From: SCUB01 sp041918675
Lineage (GTDB): Bacteria > Pseudomonadota > Alphaproteobacteria > Rhizobiales > Xanthobacteraceae
Assembly (NCBI GenBank): GCA_041918675.1
Contig: JAYRVF010000003.1
Location: 62,001-126,000, forward strand
Length of the DNA stretch: 64,000 nucleotides
Direction of reading: 5' to 3'
The notes under the pieces were generated by a model. It was not told the origin of the DNA and made no database searches. It worked only from the letters and a program-made list of their open reading frames with translations. Made by a program: the position numbers and the translations under genes. Of this stretch, positions 40,418-49,138 are shown one piece after another (position 1 is the stretch's first letter; every line of letters begins with the position of its first letter).

Positions 40418-41608
40418 ATGACCGTGGCCTTCCTCAAGCAGCATCTGATCGACCCGGAGATCTGCATCCGCTGCAACACCTGCGAGGAGACCTGCCCGGT
40501 CAAGGCGATCTCGAACGACGGCAACAACTACGTCGTCGACGCGGCGATCTGCAAATATTGCATGGCCTGCGTGCCGCCCTGTCCGACCGGCGCGATCGAC
40601 AACTGGCGTATCGTGAAGACCCCCTATGCGCTCGCGGACCAGTTCTCCTGGGACGAATTGCCGAAGCAGGAGGTCTTCGACGACGCGGCGGCGGCGACGA
40701 TCGAGGCGATCGACGCGGAGGTCGACGCCCTGATCAGCAAGGCTCATGGCGGGGCGGGCGGCAAGTCGGTCGCCCCGCGCACGGCCTCCAAGCCGAGCGT
40801 CAATCTCTACAACCGCGACAAGCCGGCGATCGCGACCGTGCGCGGCAACTACCGGCTGACCGCGGACACCGCCGACAACGACGTGCGCCACATCATTCTC
40901 GACTTCGCCGACACGCGCTTTCCCGTTCTTGAAGGCCAGTCGATCGGCATCATCCCGCCGGGCGTCGACGCGAGCGGACAGCCCCATCGCGTGCGGCTCT
41001 ATTCGGTCGCCAGTCCCCGCCACGGCGAGCGGCCGAACACCAACAATCTGGCGCTGACGGTCAAGCGCGAGGCCAAGGGCGTCGGCTCCAATTACGTCTG
41101 CGACCTGAAGAAGGGCGACCGCGTCCAGGTGACCGGCCCCTTCGGCGCGACCTTCCTGATCCCGAACGATCCGGAGGCCAACGTCATCATGGTCTGTACC
41201 GGCACCGGCTCGGCGCCGTTTCGCGGCTTTACCGAATGGCGGCGGCGCACCATGCCCGACGCGCCCGGCAAGCTCGTGATCTTCTTCGGCGCGCGGCGGC
41301 CGGAGGAACTTCCCTATTTCGGACCGTTGCAGAAAGTGCCGGAATCGATCCTCACCAAGTTCTTCGCCTATTCGCGCGTGCCCGGCGAGCCGAAGACCTA
41401 TGTCCAGGACGTGATGCGGCGCGAGGCGGCTTTGCTCGCGGGCCTCATGGCGTCGGACAAGACGCACGTCTACATCTGCGGCCTGAAAGGCATGGAGCAG
41501 GGGGTGGACGCCGCCTTCGACGACATCTGTCGCGGCGCGGGCCTGCCCTGGACCGAGCTGCGCGGCCGCATGCGCGAGAGCGGCCGCTACCACGTCGAGA
41601 CCTATTAG
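40418..41608 (+). CDS. boxA: Benzoyl-CoA 2,3-epoxidase, reductase subunit BoxA
   Basis: A 396-residue iron-sulfur flavoprotein reductase. Residues 16-26 and 45-55 are two 4Fe-4S ferredoxin motifs (CxxCxxCxxxCP each: Cys16, 19, 22, 26 and Cys45, 48, 51, 55). A linker leads to a ferredoxin-NADP reductase-like domain: RLYSVAS FAD motif, VCTGTGSAPFRGF NADP-binding motif, and the C-terminal RYHVETY. It passes electrons from NADPH to BoxB. It is the third gene of boxCBA, 51 bp after boxB. No T-tract terminator was found downstream. Confidence 0.94.
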   Translation: MTVAFLKQHLIDPEICIRCNTCEETCPVKAISNDGNNYVVDAAICKYCMACVPPCPTGAIDNWRIVKTPYALADQFSWDELPKQEVFDDAAAATIEAIDAEVDALISKAHGGAGGKSVAPRTASKPSVNLYNRDKPAIATVRGNYRLTADTADNDVRHIILDFADTRFPVLEGQSIGIIPPGVDASGQPHRVRLYSVASPRHGERPNTNNLALTVKREAKGVGSNYVCDLKKGDRVQVTGPFGATFLIPNDPEANVIMVCTGTGSAPFRGFTEWRRRTMPDAPGKLVIFFGARRPEELPYFGPLQKVPESILTKFFAYSRVPGEPKTYVQDVMRREAALLAGLMASDKTHVYICGLKGMEQGVDAAFDDICRGAGLPWTELRGRMRESGRYHVETY

Positions 41609-41940
41609 CGCGCCCCGGAAAGTCGCCGGCGCTCCGAAGCGGTCCGGTGATGAGGCCGCGCGGACAAGGCGCGCGGCAGGCATTATCTGTTTGAATTGAT
41701 TTGATTTGCCACGGCCTCGCGCGCGCCGAGGCTTCCTCGCGGGCGAAATCCGCGTTGATGCCGCTCAATCACGCAAAAGCCATTCCGGTCTAATCTAGTT
41801 CTTCGAAGTGAAACGGCGGGTCGCCAAGCGTGACCCGGCGCCGTCGATGGATCAGTCGTTCCGCGAAGCCCGAGCGCTTCTCCTTCCGCTCATCATCGCG
41901 GGTCATCCATGCGGCGGGCCGTTTCATTGGAGAACCGCAA
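41609..41940. other. Intergenic region after boxA
   Basis: A 332-bp gap without a convincing gene. It has a small GCCTCG/CGAGGC hairpin (41714-41732) lacking a T-tract, and an AT-rich patch at 41680-41710. The frame of the next gene is open through the second half of the gap, but the conserved sequence begins at the ATG at 41941. Confidence 0.5.
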
Positions 41941-43152
41941 ATGGCACGCGGTCCGCGACACGGCGACGACGAAAAGCCCTTCCCGGCCGGCGAGGATCCC
42001 GCGTTCGCCGGCCTGACGAATCCGTTCCTGTGGCCGATGTTGGCCGCGACCGGATCGGCGAGCCTGCTCTCGGCCTTTTTCGGCGGACTTCAGCGCGCGC
42101 CAAGCGAGCCTTCCGCGCGCGCGCCCGCGACCTGGACGACGCCCCATGCCGTCGCGCTTGAACTGCCGACGATGCGGCTGCGCGAATTCACCAAGGACCC
42201 GTCCGCGCGCTCCACGCTCATCTGCGGGCCCTTTGCGCTGCACGGCGCCAATGTGGTCGATTTCGCGCCCGGCCATTCCATGGTCGAGACGCTGCACCGG
42301 GAGGGGTTGGCGCGCATCCATGTCACCGACTGGCGTTCGGCGACGGCGGAGATGCGGCACTTCTCGATCGATACCTATCTCGCCGATCTCAACGTGGCGG
42401 TCGACGAAATCGGCGGGTTCGCCGGCTCCGGCGACGGCGCGGCTCCCGTCGACCTGATAGGCGTCTGCCAGGGCGGATGGCTCGCGCTTCTTTACGCGGC
42501 GCGCTTTCCGCGCAAGATCGGCAAGCTCGTCATCGCCGGCGCGCCGGTCGACGTCAGCGCGGCCGAATCGGCGCTATCGCGGCTCGTCAATTCGCTGCCC
42601 GAGGAGGCGTTCGCGCAAATCGTGCGCCAGGGCGACGGTCTGGTCTTGGGCCGGCACATCCTCGACATGTGGCCGACGCCGGTGATGTCTTCGGATGCCG
42701 CCGAAATCCTCCAGCTTCCGCCCGATCTCGACGCGGCGCGCGCGCAAGATCTCGCGAAGCGATTCGATGCGTGGAACGCTTGGACCGTCGACCTGCCGGG
42801 CGCCTACTACCTCCAGGTCGTGGATTGGCTCTATCGCGGCAACCGGATCGCGAAGGGAACGTTTCCGGCGCTCGGACATCCGGCCGATCTTACCGCGATC
42901 ACGCATCCGCTGCTGCTGCTTGCCGGGCGCGACGACCGGATCGTGGCTCCCGAGCAGTTGCTCGCAGCGGCGCGCCTCGTCTCGCGCGCCCCCGAAATCA
43001 TCGTGGCGCCGTGCGGCCATCTGAGCCTGTTCATGGGCGGGCGGACCTTGACGGAAATCTGGCCGCGCATCGCGCGCTTTCTCGCCGGTGACGGAAAGCC
43101 GCGCGAAGCAAACTCATGCGCGCCGGCTCCGGGGGATGACGCGGCCGAATAG
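41941..43152 (+). CDS. PhaC-like alpha/beta hydrolase (polyhydroxyalkanoate synthase family)
   Basis: A 403-residue alpha/beta hydrolase. The nucleophile is a cysteine in the lipase-like box GVCQGG (near 162), as in polyhydroxyalkanoate synthases and unlike serine esterases. The acid is in LLLLAGRDDRIVAP (near 325) and the histidine in APCGHLSLF (near 358). At this length it is closer to class III PhaC size (~355) than class I (~590), but no PhaE partner is seen. It lies downstream of boxA in the same direction and is followed by an excellent terminator, so it may end the box transcript. True synthase activity is unproven; GGAGAACC precedes the ATG. Confidence 0.75.
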   Translation: MARGPRHGDDEKPFPAGEDPAFAGLTNPFLWPMLAATGSASLLSAFFGGLQRAPSEPSARAPATWTTPHAVALELPTMRLREFTKDPSARSTLICGPFALHGANVVDFAPGHSMVETLHREGLARIHVTDWRSATAEMRHFSIDTYLADLNVAVDEIGGFAGSGDGAAPVDLIGVCQGGWLALLYAARFPRKIGKLVIAGAPVDVSAAESALSRLVNSLPEEAFAQIVRQGDGLVLGRHILDMWPTPVMSSDAAEILQLPPDLDAARAQDLAKRFDAWNAWTVDLPGAYYLQVVDWLYRGNRIAKGTFPALGHPADLTAITHPLLLLAGRDDRIVAPEQLLAAARLVSRAPEIIVAPCGHLSLFMGGRTLTEIWPRIARFLAGDGKPREANSCAPAPGDDAAE

Positions 43153-43197
43153 TGCCGCCGCCGGGATCGCCAACGCGATCGTTCGACAATAAAGGAC

Positions 43198-43233
43198 GAC
43201 CCATCCGGAGGGGCGTCCGGATGGGTCCTTTTT
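43198..43233 (+). terminator. Rho-independent terminator at the end of the box/PhaC region
   Basis: A perfect 12-bp stem (GACCCATCCGGA/TCCGGATGGGTC) with a GGGGCG loop followed by CTTTTT, 45 bp after the PhaC-like stop. On the other strand the hairpin is followed by CCTTTATT, so it may also serve the convergent gene at 43298-43570. Confidence 0.88.
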
Positions 43234-43297
43234 GTCCTGCACGGGGGGTGGATGAGGCGCCCGTGCGGGACGCGAATCCACCAGGCTGCCGGGCGGC

Positions 43298-43570
43298 TTA
43301 GTACACGCAGACCCGCTCGCGGCCGATGTAGAAGCCGTAGGCGTCATACTGGCGCACCCAGCGGCAGCGGGCATAGCCGCCGTAATAGCCGGCGCCATAG
43401 GCCGGGCCGCTGGCCATGGCCGCGCCGACGAGCGCGCCGGTGGCGAGGCCGACGCCGAGACCGAGGCCGAAGCCCTTGCCGGCATGGGCCTGGGTGTTGG
43501 TGGTGGTGAGGCCGGCGGTCAGCGTGAGCGCGGCGACGGCGAGGGCGGCAAACTTGGTCTTGGTCGACAT
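43298..43570 (-). CDS. Small secreted glycine-rich protein of unknown function
   Basis: A 90-residue protein. Residues 1-30 form a Sec signal peptide ending THA-type (QAHA). A Gly/Ala-rich segment with repeated GxGxG and GAxxGAAM, typical of glycine-zipper membrane-associated proteins, follows. The C-terminus is rich in Tyr, Arg and Cys (RCRWVRQYDAYGFYIGRERVCVY without its ends), with two cysteines that could form a disulfide. GGAGA precedes the ATG at 43570; an ATG four codons earlier is possible. Similar short proteins are common in Rhizobiales genomes; no function can be given. Confidence 0.72.
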   Translation of the reverse strand: MSTKTKFAALAVAALTLTAGLTTTNTQAHAGKGFGLGLGVGLATGALVGAAMASGPAYGAGYYGGYARCRWVRQYDAYGFYIGRERVCVY

Positions 43571-43703
43571 GGGGGTCTCCATCCTGGGTTCGGCGGGCCC
43601 GGTGTGGTCCGCATACCCGTCTGTCGCCGCCGCCCGGCGGCGGGTTCATGGAGGATCGGCGAAATTTTGCCGGGAGGCGGCGGCGGGGGTCCGGCGTCCG
43701 GTT

Positions 43704-44516
43704 TCAGCCGAGCGGTCCCTGGGCCAGGCGGGAGAGGTCGAAGGCCTGGACTTCGCCGAGAAGTTCCCGGAAGCCGCGCGCGCCATGGTCGAGCAACAGG
43801 CGGCCCTTTTCGGCGGAGGCGAGGGTGGCATCTCCCGCCGCGCCTGAGGCGTGAAGGTCCTCGGCCATCCACGCATAAGGCGCTTCCCGTCCGCCGAGCC
43901 ATTTCGCCTCGCGCGCGAGGGCGACGGTCGAGGGGACGACATTCGCCGCGCGCTCCATCCGCACGAGATCGGGCCTGCTCGCCAGCACCAGCGAGGTCTC
44001 AATCGCGCCGCCGTGAATGCCGTGGCGGATTTCAGTCTCGTCGAAAAGCCCGGCCGGGCAACCGAACCGGTGCCACGCCGTGGTGGCGACGAACAGGCCG
44101 GCGCGCGCGCGCAGTTCCTGCGCCACCAGGCTCATGGCCGCGCTGTTGCCGCCGTGGCTGCTGACGATGACGAGCTTGCGCAAGCCGGCGCGCGCCACGC
44201 TTTCGCCGATCGCCCGCCACGCGGCCATCGCCGCGGGCGCGGGCAGCGAGAGCGTTCCGGGAAAGGATGCATGCTCGGGCGAAACGCCGATCGCCTGGAG
44301 GGGCAGGAAGACCGCCGGCATGCCCGCGTCGAGAGTTTCCCGCACGCGCGCGAGATAGGCCTCCGCGATGATCGCGTCGGTGGCGAGGGGCAGATGCGGG
44401 CCGTGCTGCTCGATCGCGGCGATCGGCAGGACGGCAATCCAGTCGCGCGCCGTTTCCGGCGTGATGTCCGGCCAGCGGATCGCGCCCCAGTCGCGCGGCG
44501 GCATGGAATGGCTCAT
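43704..44516 (-). CDS. Creatininase-family amidohydrolase
   Basis: A 270-residue member of the creatininase superfamily. Metal-ligand motifs are visible: LPIAAIEQHGPHLPLATD (Glu/His/Asp, near 30-47), IVSSHGGNSAA (near 117-127) and GIHGGAIETS (near 168). The family includes creatininase, FAPy deformylases in riboflavin/deazaflavin synthesis, and enzymes acting on cyclic amides. It is divergent from an NMT1-type ABC transporter (119 bp between starts), suggesting it acts on the compound imported. Substrate not predictable from the sequence. Confidence 0.85.
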   Translation of the reverse strand: MSHSMPPRDWGAIRWPDITPETARDWIAVLPIAAIEQHGPHLPLATDAIIAEAYLARVRETLDAGMPAVFLPLQAIGVSPEHASFPGTLSLPAPAAMAAWRAIGESVARAGLRKLVIVSSHGGNSAAMSLVAQELRARAGLFVATTAWHRFGCPAGLFDETEIRHGIHGGAIETSLVLASRPDLVRMERAANVVPSTVALAREAKWLGGREAPYAWMAEDLHASGAAGDATLASAEKGRLLLDHGARGFRELLGEVQAFDLSRLAQGPLG

Positions 44517-44635
44517 CGGTCCGTCGGCTCCCGGATGCGGGCGGATGTCGCCGCGAAGACGTCACGGGTTGCCTTATGCTGCGTCTTCGCGATGATGTCG
44601 ACGCCCATCTACCAACAGGCTTAGCGGAGATTGCC

Positions 44636-45697
44636 ATGGGGTTCGGAGGCTTGCGAGGCCCGTTTGGCGGGCCGGGAAACCTCCTTCGCGCGGCGCCGGT
44701 CGCCCTGGCGGTGGCGCTTGCCGGGACCGGCGCGAGCGCCCAGGCGCCGCCGGCGGACGGTCTCGACAAGGTCACCTTCGCCACCAATTGGGTCGCCGAA
44801 GCCGAGCATGGCGGCTTCTACCAGGCGCTCGCCGACGGCACCTACGCCAAATACGGCCTCGACGTCACCATTCTGCAGGGCGGCCCCAACGCCAACCATC
44901 GCATCCTGCTGCCGGCCGGAAAGATCGACTTCTACATGGCGGCCAATTCGCTGCAGTCTTTCGACGCGGTGGCTCAGGACGTTCCCACCGTCGCGGTCGC
45001 GGCGATCTTCCAGAAGGATCCGCAGGTCTTCCTCGCCCATCCCGAAGCCGGCGTGAAGAAGCTCGACGACCTCAAGCCGCTGACCCTGTTCGTCTCCAAG
45101 GAGGGGATGGCGGGCTATTACAAATGGCTCAAATCCGAGCACGGCTTTTCCGACGACAAGGTCAAGCCCTACACCTTCAACGCCCAGCCGTTCCTCGCCG
45201 ACACGAAGAGCGCGATGCAGGGCTACGTCACCTCCGAGCCCTTCGCCGTCGAGAAGCTGACCGGCAAGAAGCCGACGATCCTGTTGCTCGCCGATTACGG
45301 CTTCGAGGCCTATTCGACGCTGATCGAGACACGGCGCAATCTCGTCGAATTCCGCCCCGGCCTGGTCCAGCGCTTCGTCGATGCCTCGATCGTGGGCTGG
45401 TACAACTATCTCTATGGCGACAACAGCGCCGCCAACGAACTGATCAAGAAGCACAACCCGGAAATGACCGACGAGCTTCTCGCCCATTCGATCGCGGCGA
45501 TGAAGAAGCACGGCATCGTCGATTCGGGCGACGCGCTGAATTCCGGCATCGGCGCCATGAGCGACGCGCGCATGGCGAGCTTCTTCAGCAAGATGGTGCG
45601 CGCCGGCGTCATCAAGGGCACCGTCGATTTCCGCCGGGCCTATTCGCTGCAATTCGTCAACAAGGGCGTCGGCGTCGAGCCGCGCCCGAAGAAGTGA
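44636..45697 (+). CDS. NMT1/ThiY-like ABC transporter substrate-binding protein
   Basis: A 353-residue periplasmic binding protein of the NMT1/THI5-like (SsuA/ThiY) group. The signal peptide runs to ASAQA near residue 36. The mature N-terminus KVTFATNWVAEAEHGGFYQALADGTYAKYGLDV is a hallmark of the family, which binds pyrimidines, riboflavin precursors, sulfonates and similar small molecules. CGGAGA precedes the ATG at 44636, which fixes the start. It opens an operon with ATPase, permease, hydroxyacid dehydrogenase and an Inh-like protein. The ligand is unknown. No TPP or FMN riboswitch was recognised upstream. Confidence 0.87.
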   Translation: MGFGGLRGPFGGPGNLLRAAPVALAVALAGTGASAQAPPADGLDKVTFATNWVAEAEHGGFYQALADGTYAKYGLDVTILQGGPNANHRILLPAGKIDFYMAANSLQSFDAVAQDVPTVAVAAIFQKDPQVFLAHPEAGVKKLDDLKPLTLFVSKEGMAGYYKWLKSEHGFSDDKVKPYTFNAQPFLADTKSAMQGYVTSEPFAVEKLTGKKPTILLLADYGFEAYSTLIETRRNLVEFRPGLVQRFVDASIVGWYNYLYGDNSAANELIKKHNPEMTDELLAHSIAAMKKHGIVDSGDALNSGIGAMSDARMASFFSKMVRAGVIKGTVDFRRAYSLQFVNKGVGVEPRPKK

Positions 45698-45726
45698 AGG
45701 CCGCGGCCGATGGGGGGACGCCTCCC

Positions 45727-46533
45727 ATGACGGGAAACGCCGCCGTCCGTCTGCGGGGCCTGACCAAGATCTTCGCCAATGGCGTCATCGCCGTCGGGCC
45801 GATCGAACTGGCCGTCGGGGAGGGCGAGTTCGTCGCGCTGCTGGGTCCGTCGGGATGCGGCAAGTCGACCTTGCTGCGCGTGATCGCGGGCCTGATCGCG
45901 CCGACTTCGGGCGGCGTCGCGGTCGCGCCGGGCGGGACGGAGGCGGCGCGCGGCGGCGGCCTCGGCTTCGTATTCCAGGAACCGACCCTGATGCCGTGGG
46001 CGAGCGCGCTTGACAACGTCAAGCTGCCGCTCAGGCTTGCCCATCTGGCGGAAAAGGAGGCGGCCGCGCGCGCGCTCACCGCGCTCGAACGGGTCGGGCT
46101 CGGCGATTTCGCCGGTGCCTTTCCGCGCGAACTTTCCGGCGGCATGAAGATGCGCGTGTCGATCGCCCGCGCGCTGGCGACCGATCCGGCGATCCTGCTG
46201 CTCGACGAGCCGTTCGCCGCGCTCGACGAGATCACGCGTTTTCGCCTCAACGACGATCTCATCGGCCTGGCGCGCGCCTTGCGCAAGACGATCGTGTTCG
46301 TCACCCATTCGGTGTTCGAGTCGGTCTACCTCGCCGAGCGCGTCGTGGTGCTCACGCCCCGTCCGGCGCGGGTCGCCGAGGACATCCGCATCGAGGCGCC
46401 GGCGGACCGGAGCGAGGGCTTCCGCACGTCGCCCGATTACATCCGGCAATGCCGGCGCGTGTCCGAGGCGCTCCGGCGCGCCGGCGAAGGGGCGAACGAG
46501 CCGTCGCGGCCGATCATGGGTGGGCGATCATGA
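45727..46533 (+). CDS. SsuB/TauB-like ABC transporter ATPase
   Basis: A 268-residue ABC ATPase. Walker A is GPSGCGKST, the Q-loop is FVFQEPTLMPWASALDNV, the signature is LSGGMKMRV, and Walker B is LLLDEPFAALDE followed by VTHSV. These are typical of the nitrate/sulfonate/taurine group. The ATG at 45727 follows GGGGGGA, 29 bp after the binding-protein stop. It drives the permease encoded next. Confidence 0.9.
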   Translation: MTGNAAVRLRGLTKIFANGVIAVGPIELAVGEGEFVALLGPSGCGKSTLLRVIAGLIAPTSGGVAVAPGGTEAARGGGLGFVFQEPTLMPWASALDNVKLPLRLAHLAEKEAAARALTALERVGLGDFAGAFPRELSGGMKMRVSIARALATDPAILLLDEPFAALDEITRFRLNDDLIGLARALRKTIVFVTHSVFESVYLAERVVVLTPRPARVAEDIRIEAPADRSEGFRTSPDYIRQCRRVSEALRRAGEGANEPSRPIMGGRS

Positions 46534-46543
46534 GCAAGCAGCC

Positions 46544-47368
46544 ATGAGCGCGCCAGCGGAAAAGGCGAGCGAGGGGCGCGACCGGCGCGCCGAACGCCTC
46601 CTTCGCGTGATCACGCCCGTGCTCGCCGTCGCCCTCCTGATCGCGGCGTGGGAACTCGCCGTGCGCGTCAACGCCATTCCGGTCTATGTCCTGCCGGGGC
46701 CGGGCGTGGTAGCGCGGGCGTTGATCGAGGACCGCGCCATTCTCGGCGAAGCTCTGCTCGCCACGCTGTCGACGACGATCGAGGGCTTCGTGCTGGCCGG
46801 CATCGGCGGCATTCTGCTCGCGGTCGTCTTCAGCCAGTCGCGGCTCGCCGAATACGCTCTCTATCCGTTCGCGGTCGCGCTGCAGGTGACGCCCATCGTC
46901 GCCATCGCGCCGCTGCTGTTGATCTATCTGTCGCCGCCGGTCGCCGTGCTCGTTTGCGCATGGATCGTGGCGTTCTTCCCCGTCCTTTCCAACACGACGC
47001 TCGGGCTGAAATCGGTCGACCGCGGCCTTGTCGACCTGTTCCGCCTCAACGGGGCGACACGGTGGCAGGAGCTGCGCTATCTGCGGCTCCCTTCGGCCCT
47101 GCCGCAAATTCTCGGCGGGCTTCGGATCGCGGGCGGGCTGTCGCTGATCGGCGCGGTGGTGGCCGAGATCGCCGCCGGGTCGGCGGGCGCGGGTTCGGGG
47201 CTGGCGTTCAGGATCGCCGAATCCGGCTACCGGCTCGCCATTCCGCGCATGTTCGCGGCCTTGGCGTTGCTCGCGGCGGCTGGTATTGCCATCTTTGCCG
47301 TCTTGTCGCTGGCGTCGCATTTGGCGCTGCGGCGCTGGCATGAAAGCGCGTTGGGAAAGGAAAACTGA
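46544..47368 (+). CDS. SsuC/TauC-like ABC transporter permease
   Basis: A 274-residue inner-membrane protein with about six membrane segments and the BPD_transp_1 EAA loop (VDRGLVDLFRLNGATRWQELRYLRLPSALPQILGGLRIA). A GTG at 46520 inside the ATPase gene is an alternative start. The stop overlaps the ATG of the hydroxyacid dehydrogenase by one base (TGATG), so the dehydrogenase is tied to this transporter. Confidence 0.88.
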   Translation: MSAPAEKASEGRDRRAERLLRVITPVLAVALLIAAWELAVRVNAIPVYVLPGPGVVARALIEDRAILGEALLATLSTTIEGFVLAGIGGILLAVVFSQSRLAEYALYPFAVALQVTPIVAIAPLLLIYLSPPVAVLVCAWIVAFFPVLSNTTLGLKSVDRGLVDLFRLNGATRWQELRYLRLPSALPQILGGLRIAGGLSLIGAVVAEIAAGSAGAGSGLAFRIAESGYRLAIPRMFAALALLAAAGIAIFAVLSLASHLALRRWHESALGKEN

Positions 47369-48354
47369 TGTCTGGCGGATCGACCTCCAAGGAAAAGCCC
47401 GAAATCCTGATCTACGGACCGGCCAAGCCGACCATCGTCGAGCCGCTGCGGGACATCTTCACCCTGCGCTATCTCGAAACCTCGCGCGACATCGACCGCC
47501 TGCCGCAGACTGTCGCCGCCAAGATCCGGGGCGTCGCCGTCACCGGGCTGGTGCCGGTGGAAAGCGAGATGCTGTCCCATTGTCCGAAGATCGAGATGAT
47601 CGCCAGTTTCGGCGTCGGCTACGATCATGTCGACGTCGACTACGCGCGCGAACACGACATCATCGTCACCAACACGCCGGCGGTGCTGACCGAGGAGACC
47701 GCCGACGCCGCCGTGGGCCTGCTCATCTGCACGGCGCGGGAATTCGTCAAGGCCGATCACTTCGTGCGCGCGGGCCAATGGTTGAAGAAGCCCTATCCCT
47801 TGACGCGCGCGACGCTGCGCGACCGCACCGTCGGCATCGTCGGCATGGGTCGCATCGGCCGCGCCATCGCCCGCCGGCTCGACGCCATGCGCATCCCCGT
47901 GGTCTATCACTCGCGCCGGCCGGTCGAGGACGTGCCGTACAAGTATTACGGCGGCCTCATCGACATGGCCAAGGCCGTCACCGTTCTGATGGTGATGACG
48001 CCGGGCGGCCTGCATACGATGAAGCTGATCAACGCCGAGGTGCTCGAGGCGCTCGGCCCCGACGGCATCCTCATCAACATGTCGCGCGGATCGGTCGTCG
48101 ACGAGAAGGCGCTGGTCGCGGCGCTGAAGAACAAGACGATCATGGCGGCCGGTCTCGACGTGTTCGCCAACGAGCCGCACGTGCCCGACGAGCTGCGCAC
48201 GATGGAGAATGTCGTGCTGCTGCCGCATATCGGCTCGGCCTCGGTGCATACCCGCGCGGAGATGGACCGCCTGGTGGTCGAGAACCTCAAGGCCTGGTTC
48301 TCCGGGCGCATGGCGCTGACGCCGGTGCCCGAGACGCCGCTGAAGAAGCGCTGA
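47368..48354 (+). CDS. D-2-hydroxyacid dehydrogenase (GRHPR-like, probably NADP-dependent)
   Basis: A 328-residue D-isomer 2-hydroxyacid dehydrogenase. The nucleotide-binding motif is GIVGMGRIGRAIARR, followed by YHSRRP, whose Ser-Arg-Arg favours NADP(H). The catalytic residues are Arg in NMSRGSVVD, Glu in DVFANEPHVP and His in LLPHIGSAS. It probably interconverts a 2-ketoacid such as glyoxylate or hydroxypyruvate with its D-hydroxyacid. Its start and stop each overlap the neighbouring genes by one base, so it is tightly coupled in the transporter operon. Confidence 0.88.
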   Translation: MSGGSTSKEKPEILIYGPAKPTIVEPLRDIFTLRYLETSRDIDRLPQTVAAKIRGVAVTGLVPVESEMLSHCPKIEMIASFGVGYDHVDVDYAREHDIIVTNTPAVLTEETADAAVGLLICTAREFVKADHFVRAGQWLKKPYPLTRATLRDRTVGIVGMGRIGRAIARRLDAMRIPVVYHSRRPVEDVPYKYYGGLIDMAKAVTVLMVMTPGGLHTMKLINAEVLEALGPDGILINMSRGSVVDEKALVAALKNKTIMAAGLDVFANEPHVPDELRTMENVVLLPHIGSASVHTRAEMDRLVVENLKAWFSGRMALTPVPETPLKKR

Positions 48355-49109
48355 TGCGCGCTTGGGAAAATGGCGGAGGGGTCCGCGCGCGGTTCGCGCG
48401 CCGCGTCGGCGCGTGGGTAAGGCAAGGCGCGAGGTTCGCGCCGCTGCTGGTCGCGGCGGTCCTCATCGCCGGTTCCGCGCGGGCGCAGACCGCCGCCGAT
48501 CTCATCCGCGAGATGGTCGGGCAATGGGAGCTGTCGACCGCGGAACGCTCGAAGACCTGTGTCGTGACGCTGATGAAGGACGCCATCGCGTCGGGGCTCA
48601 AGCTCGAACTGGAAAAGACCTGTCCCGACGCGCTGCCCTTCACCAAGGACATCGTCGCCTGGACCGTGAGCGGGCTTGATCTGGTGCGCTTTCTCGACGC
48701 GCGGGGCCAGGCCGTGATCGACCTCAGCGAGGTCGAGTCGGGCATTCTCGAAGGGGTGCGAAGCGGGGAGGGCGTCTACATCCTCCAGCAACTGGCCGCC
48801 GCGCGCGCGACGACGCGCTCGCTCGACCAGATGTTCGGCGACTGGGTCATCGTCCGCGGCGCGGGACAGGTCGTCTGCGCCCTGACCCTGACCTCGACCG
48901 AGACCGACAAGGACGGTTTCGCCGTGGCGCTCAAGCCACGCTGCGGCGCGCCGGTCGCCGCCTTCCTGCCGACGATCTGGCGGCTCGAACGCGGCGAATT
49001 GCTGCTGATCTCGGCTAAGGGCACGCTCTGGCGGTTCGAGGCCGACGACAACGCGCAATGGCGGCGCGTTCCCGACAACGCCGACCCGCTCCTGCTGGTG
49101 CGCCCCTGA
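48354..49109 (+). CDS. Secreted protein with two AprI/Inh-like domains
   Basis: A 251-residue protein. An N-terminal signal/anchor (FAPLLVAAVLIAGSARAQ, ending near residue 45) follows an Arg-rich leader. The mature part seems to hold two AprI/Inh-type beta-barrel repeats: MVGQWELSTAERSKTCVVTL (near 59) and MFGDWVIVRGAGQVVCALTL (near 161), each with W then C about 13 residues later and a second Cys ~20 residues on (EKTCPDA; KPRCGAP). Inh proteins inhibit serralysin-like metalloproteases; no such protease is in the window. The start overlaps the dehydrogenase stop by one base. The duplication is read directly; the inhibitor function is inferred. Confidence 0.75.
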   Translation: MRAWENGGGVRARFARRVGAWVRQGARFAPLLVAAVLIAGSARAQTAADLIREMVGQWELSTAERSKTCVVTLMKDAIASGLKLELEKTCPDALPFTKDIVAWTVSGLDLVRFLDARGQAVIDLSEVESGILEGVRSGEGVYILQQLAAARATTRSLDQMFGDWVIVRGAGQVVCALTLTSTETDKDGFAVALKPRCGAPVAAFLPTIWRLERGELLLISAKGTLWRFEADDNAQWRRVPDNADPLLLVRP

Positions 49110-49138
49110 TCCCTGATCGACGGCCGGCCCGCCGCCGG

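Noticed and set aside
41941..43152. A firm call of polyhydroxyalkanoate synthase
   Set aside because: The triad fits, but the protein is short and no PhaE, phasin or phaAB gene is nearby, so only family membership is claimed.
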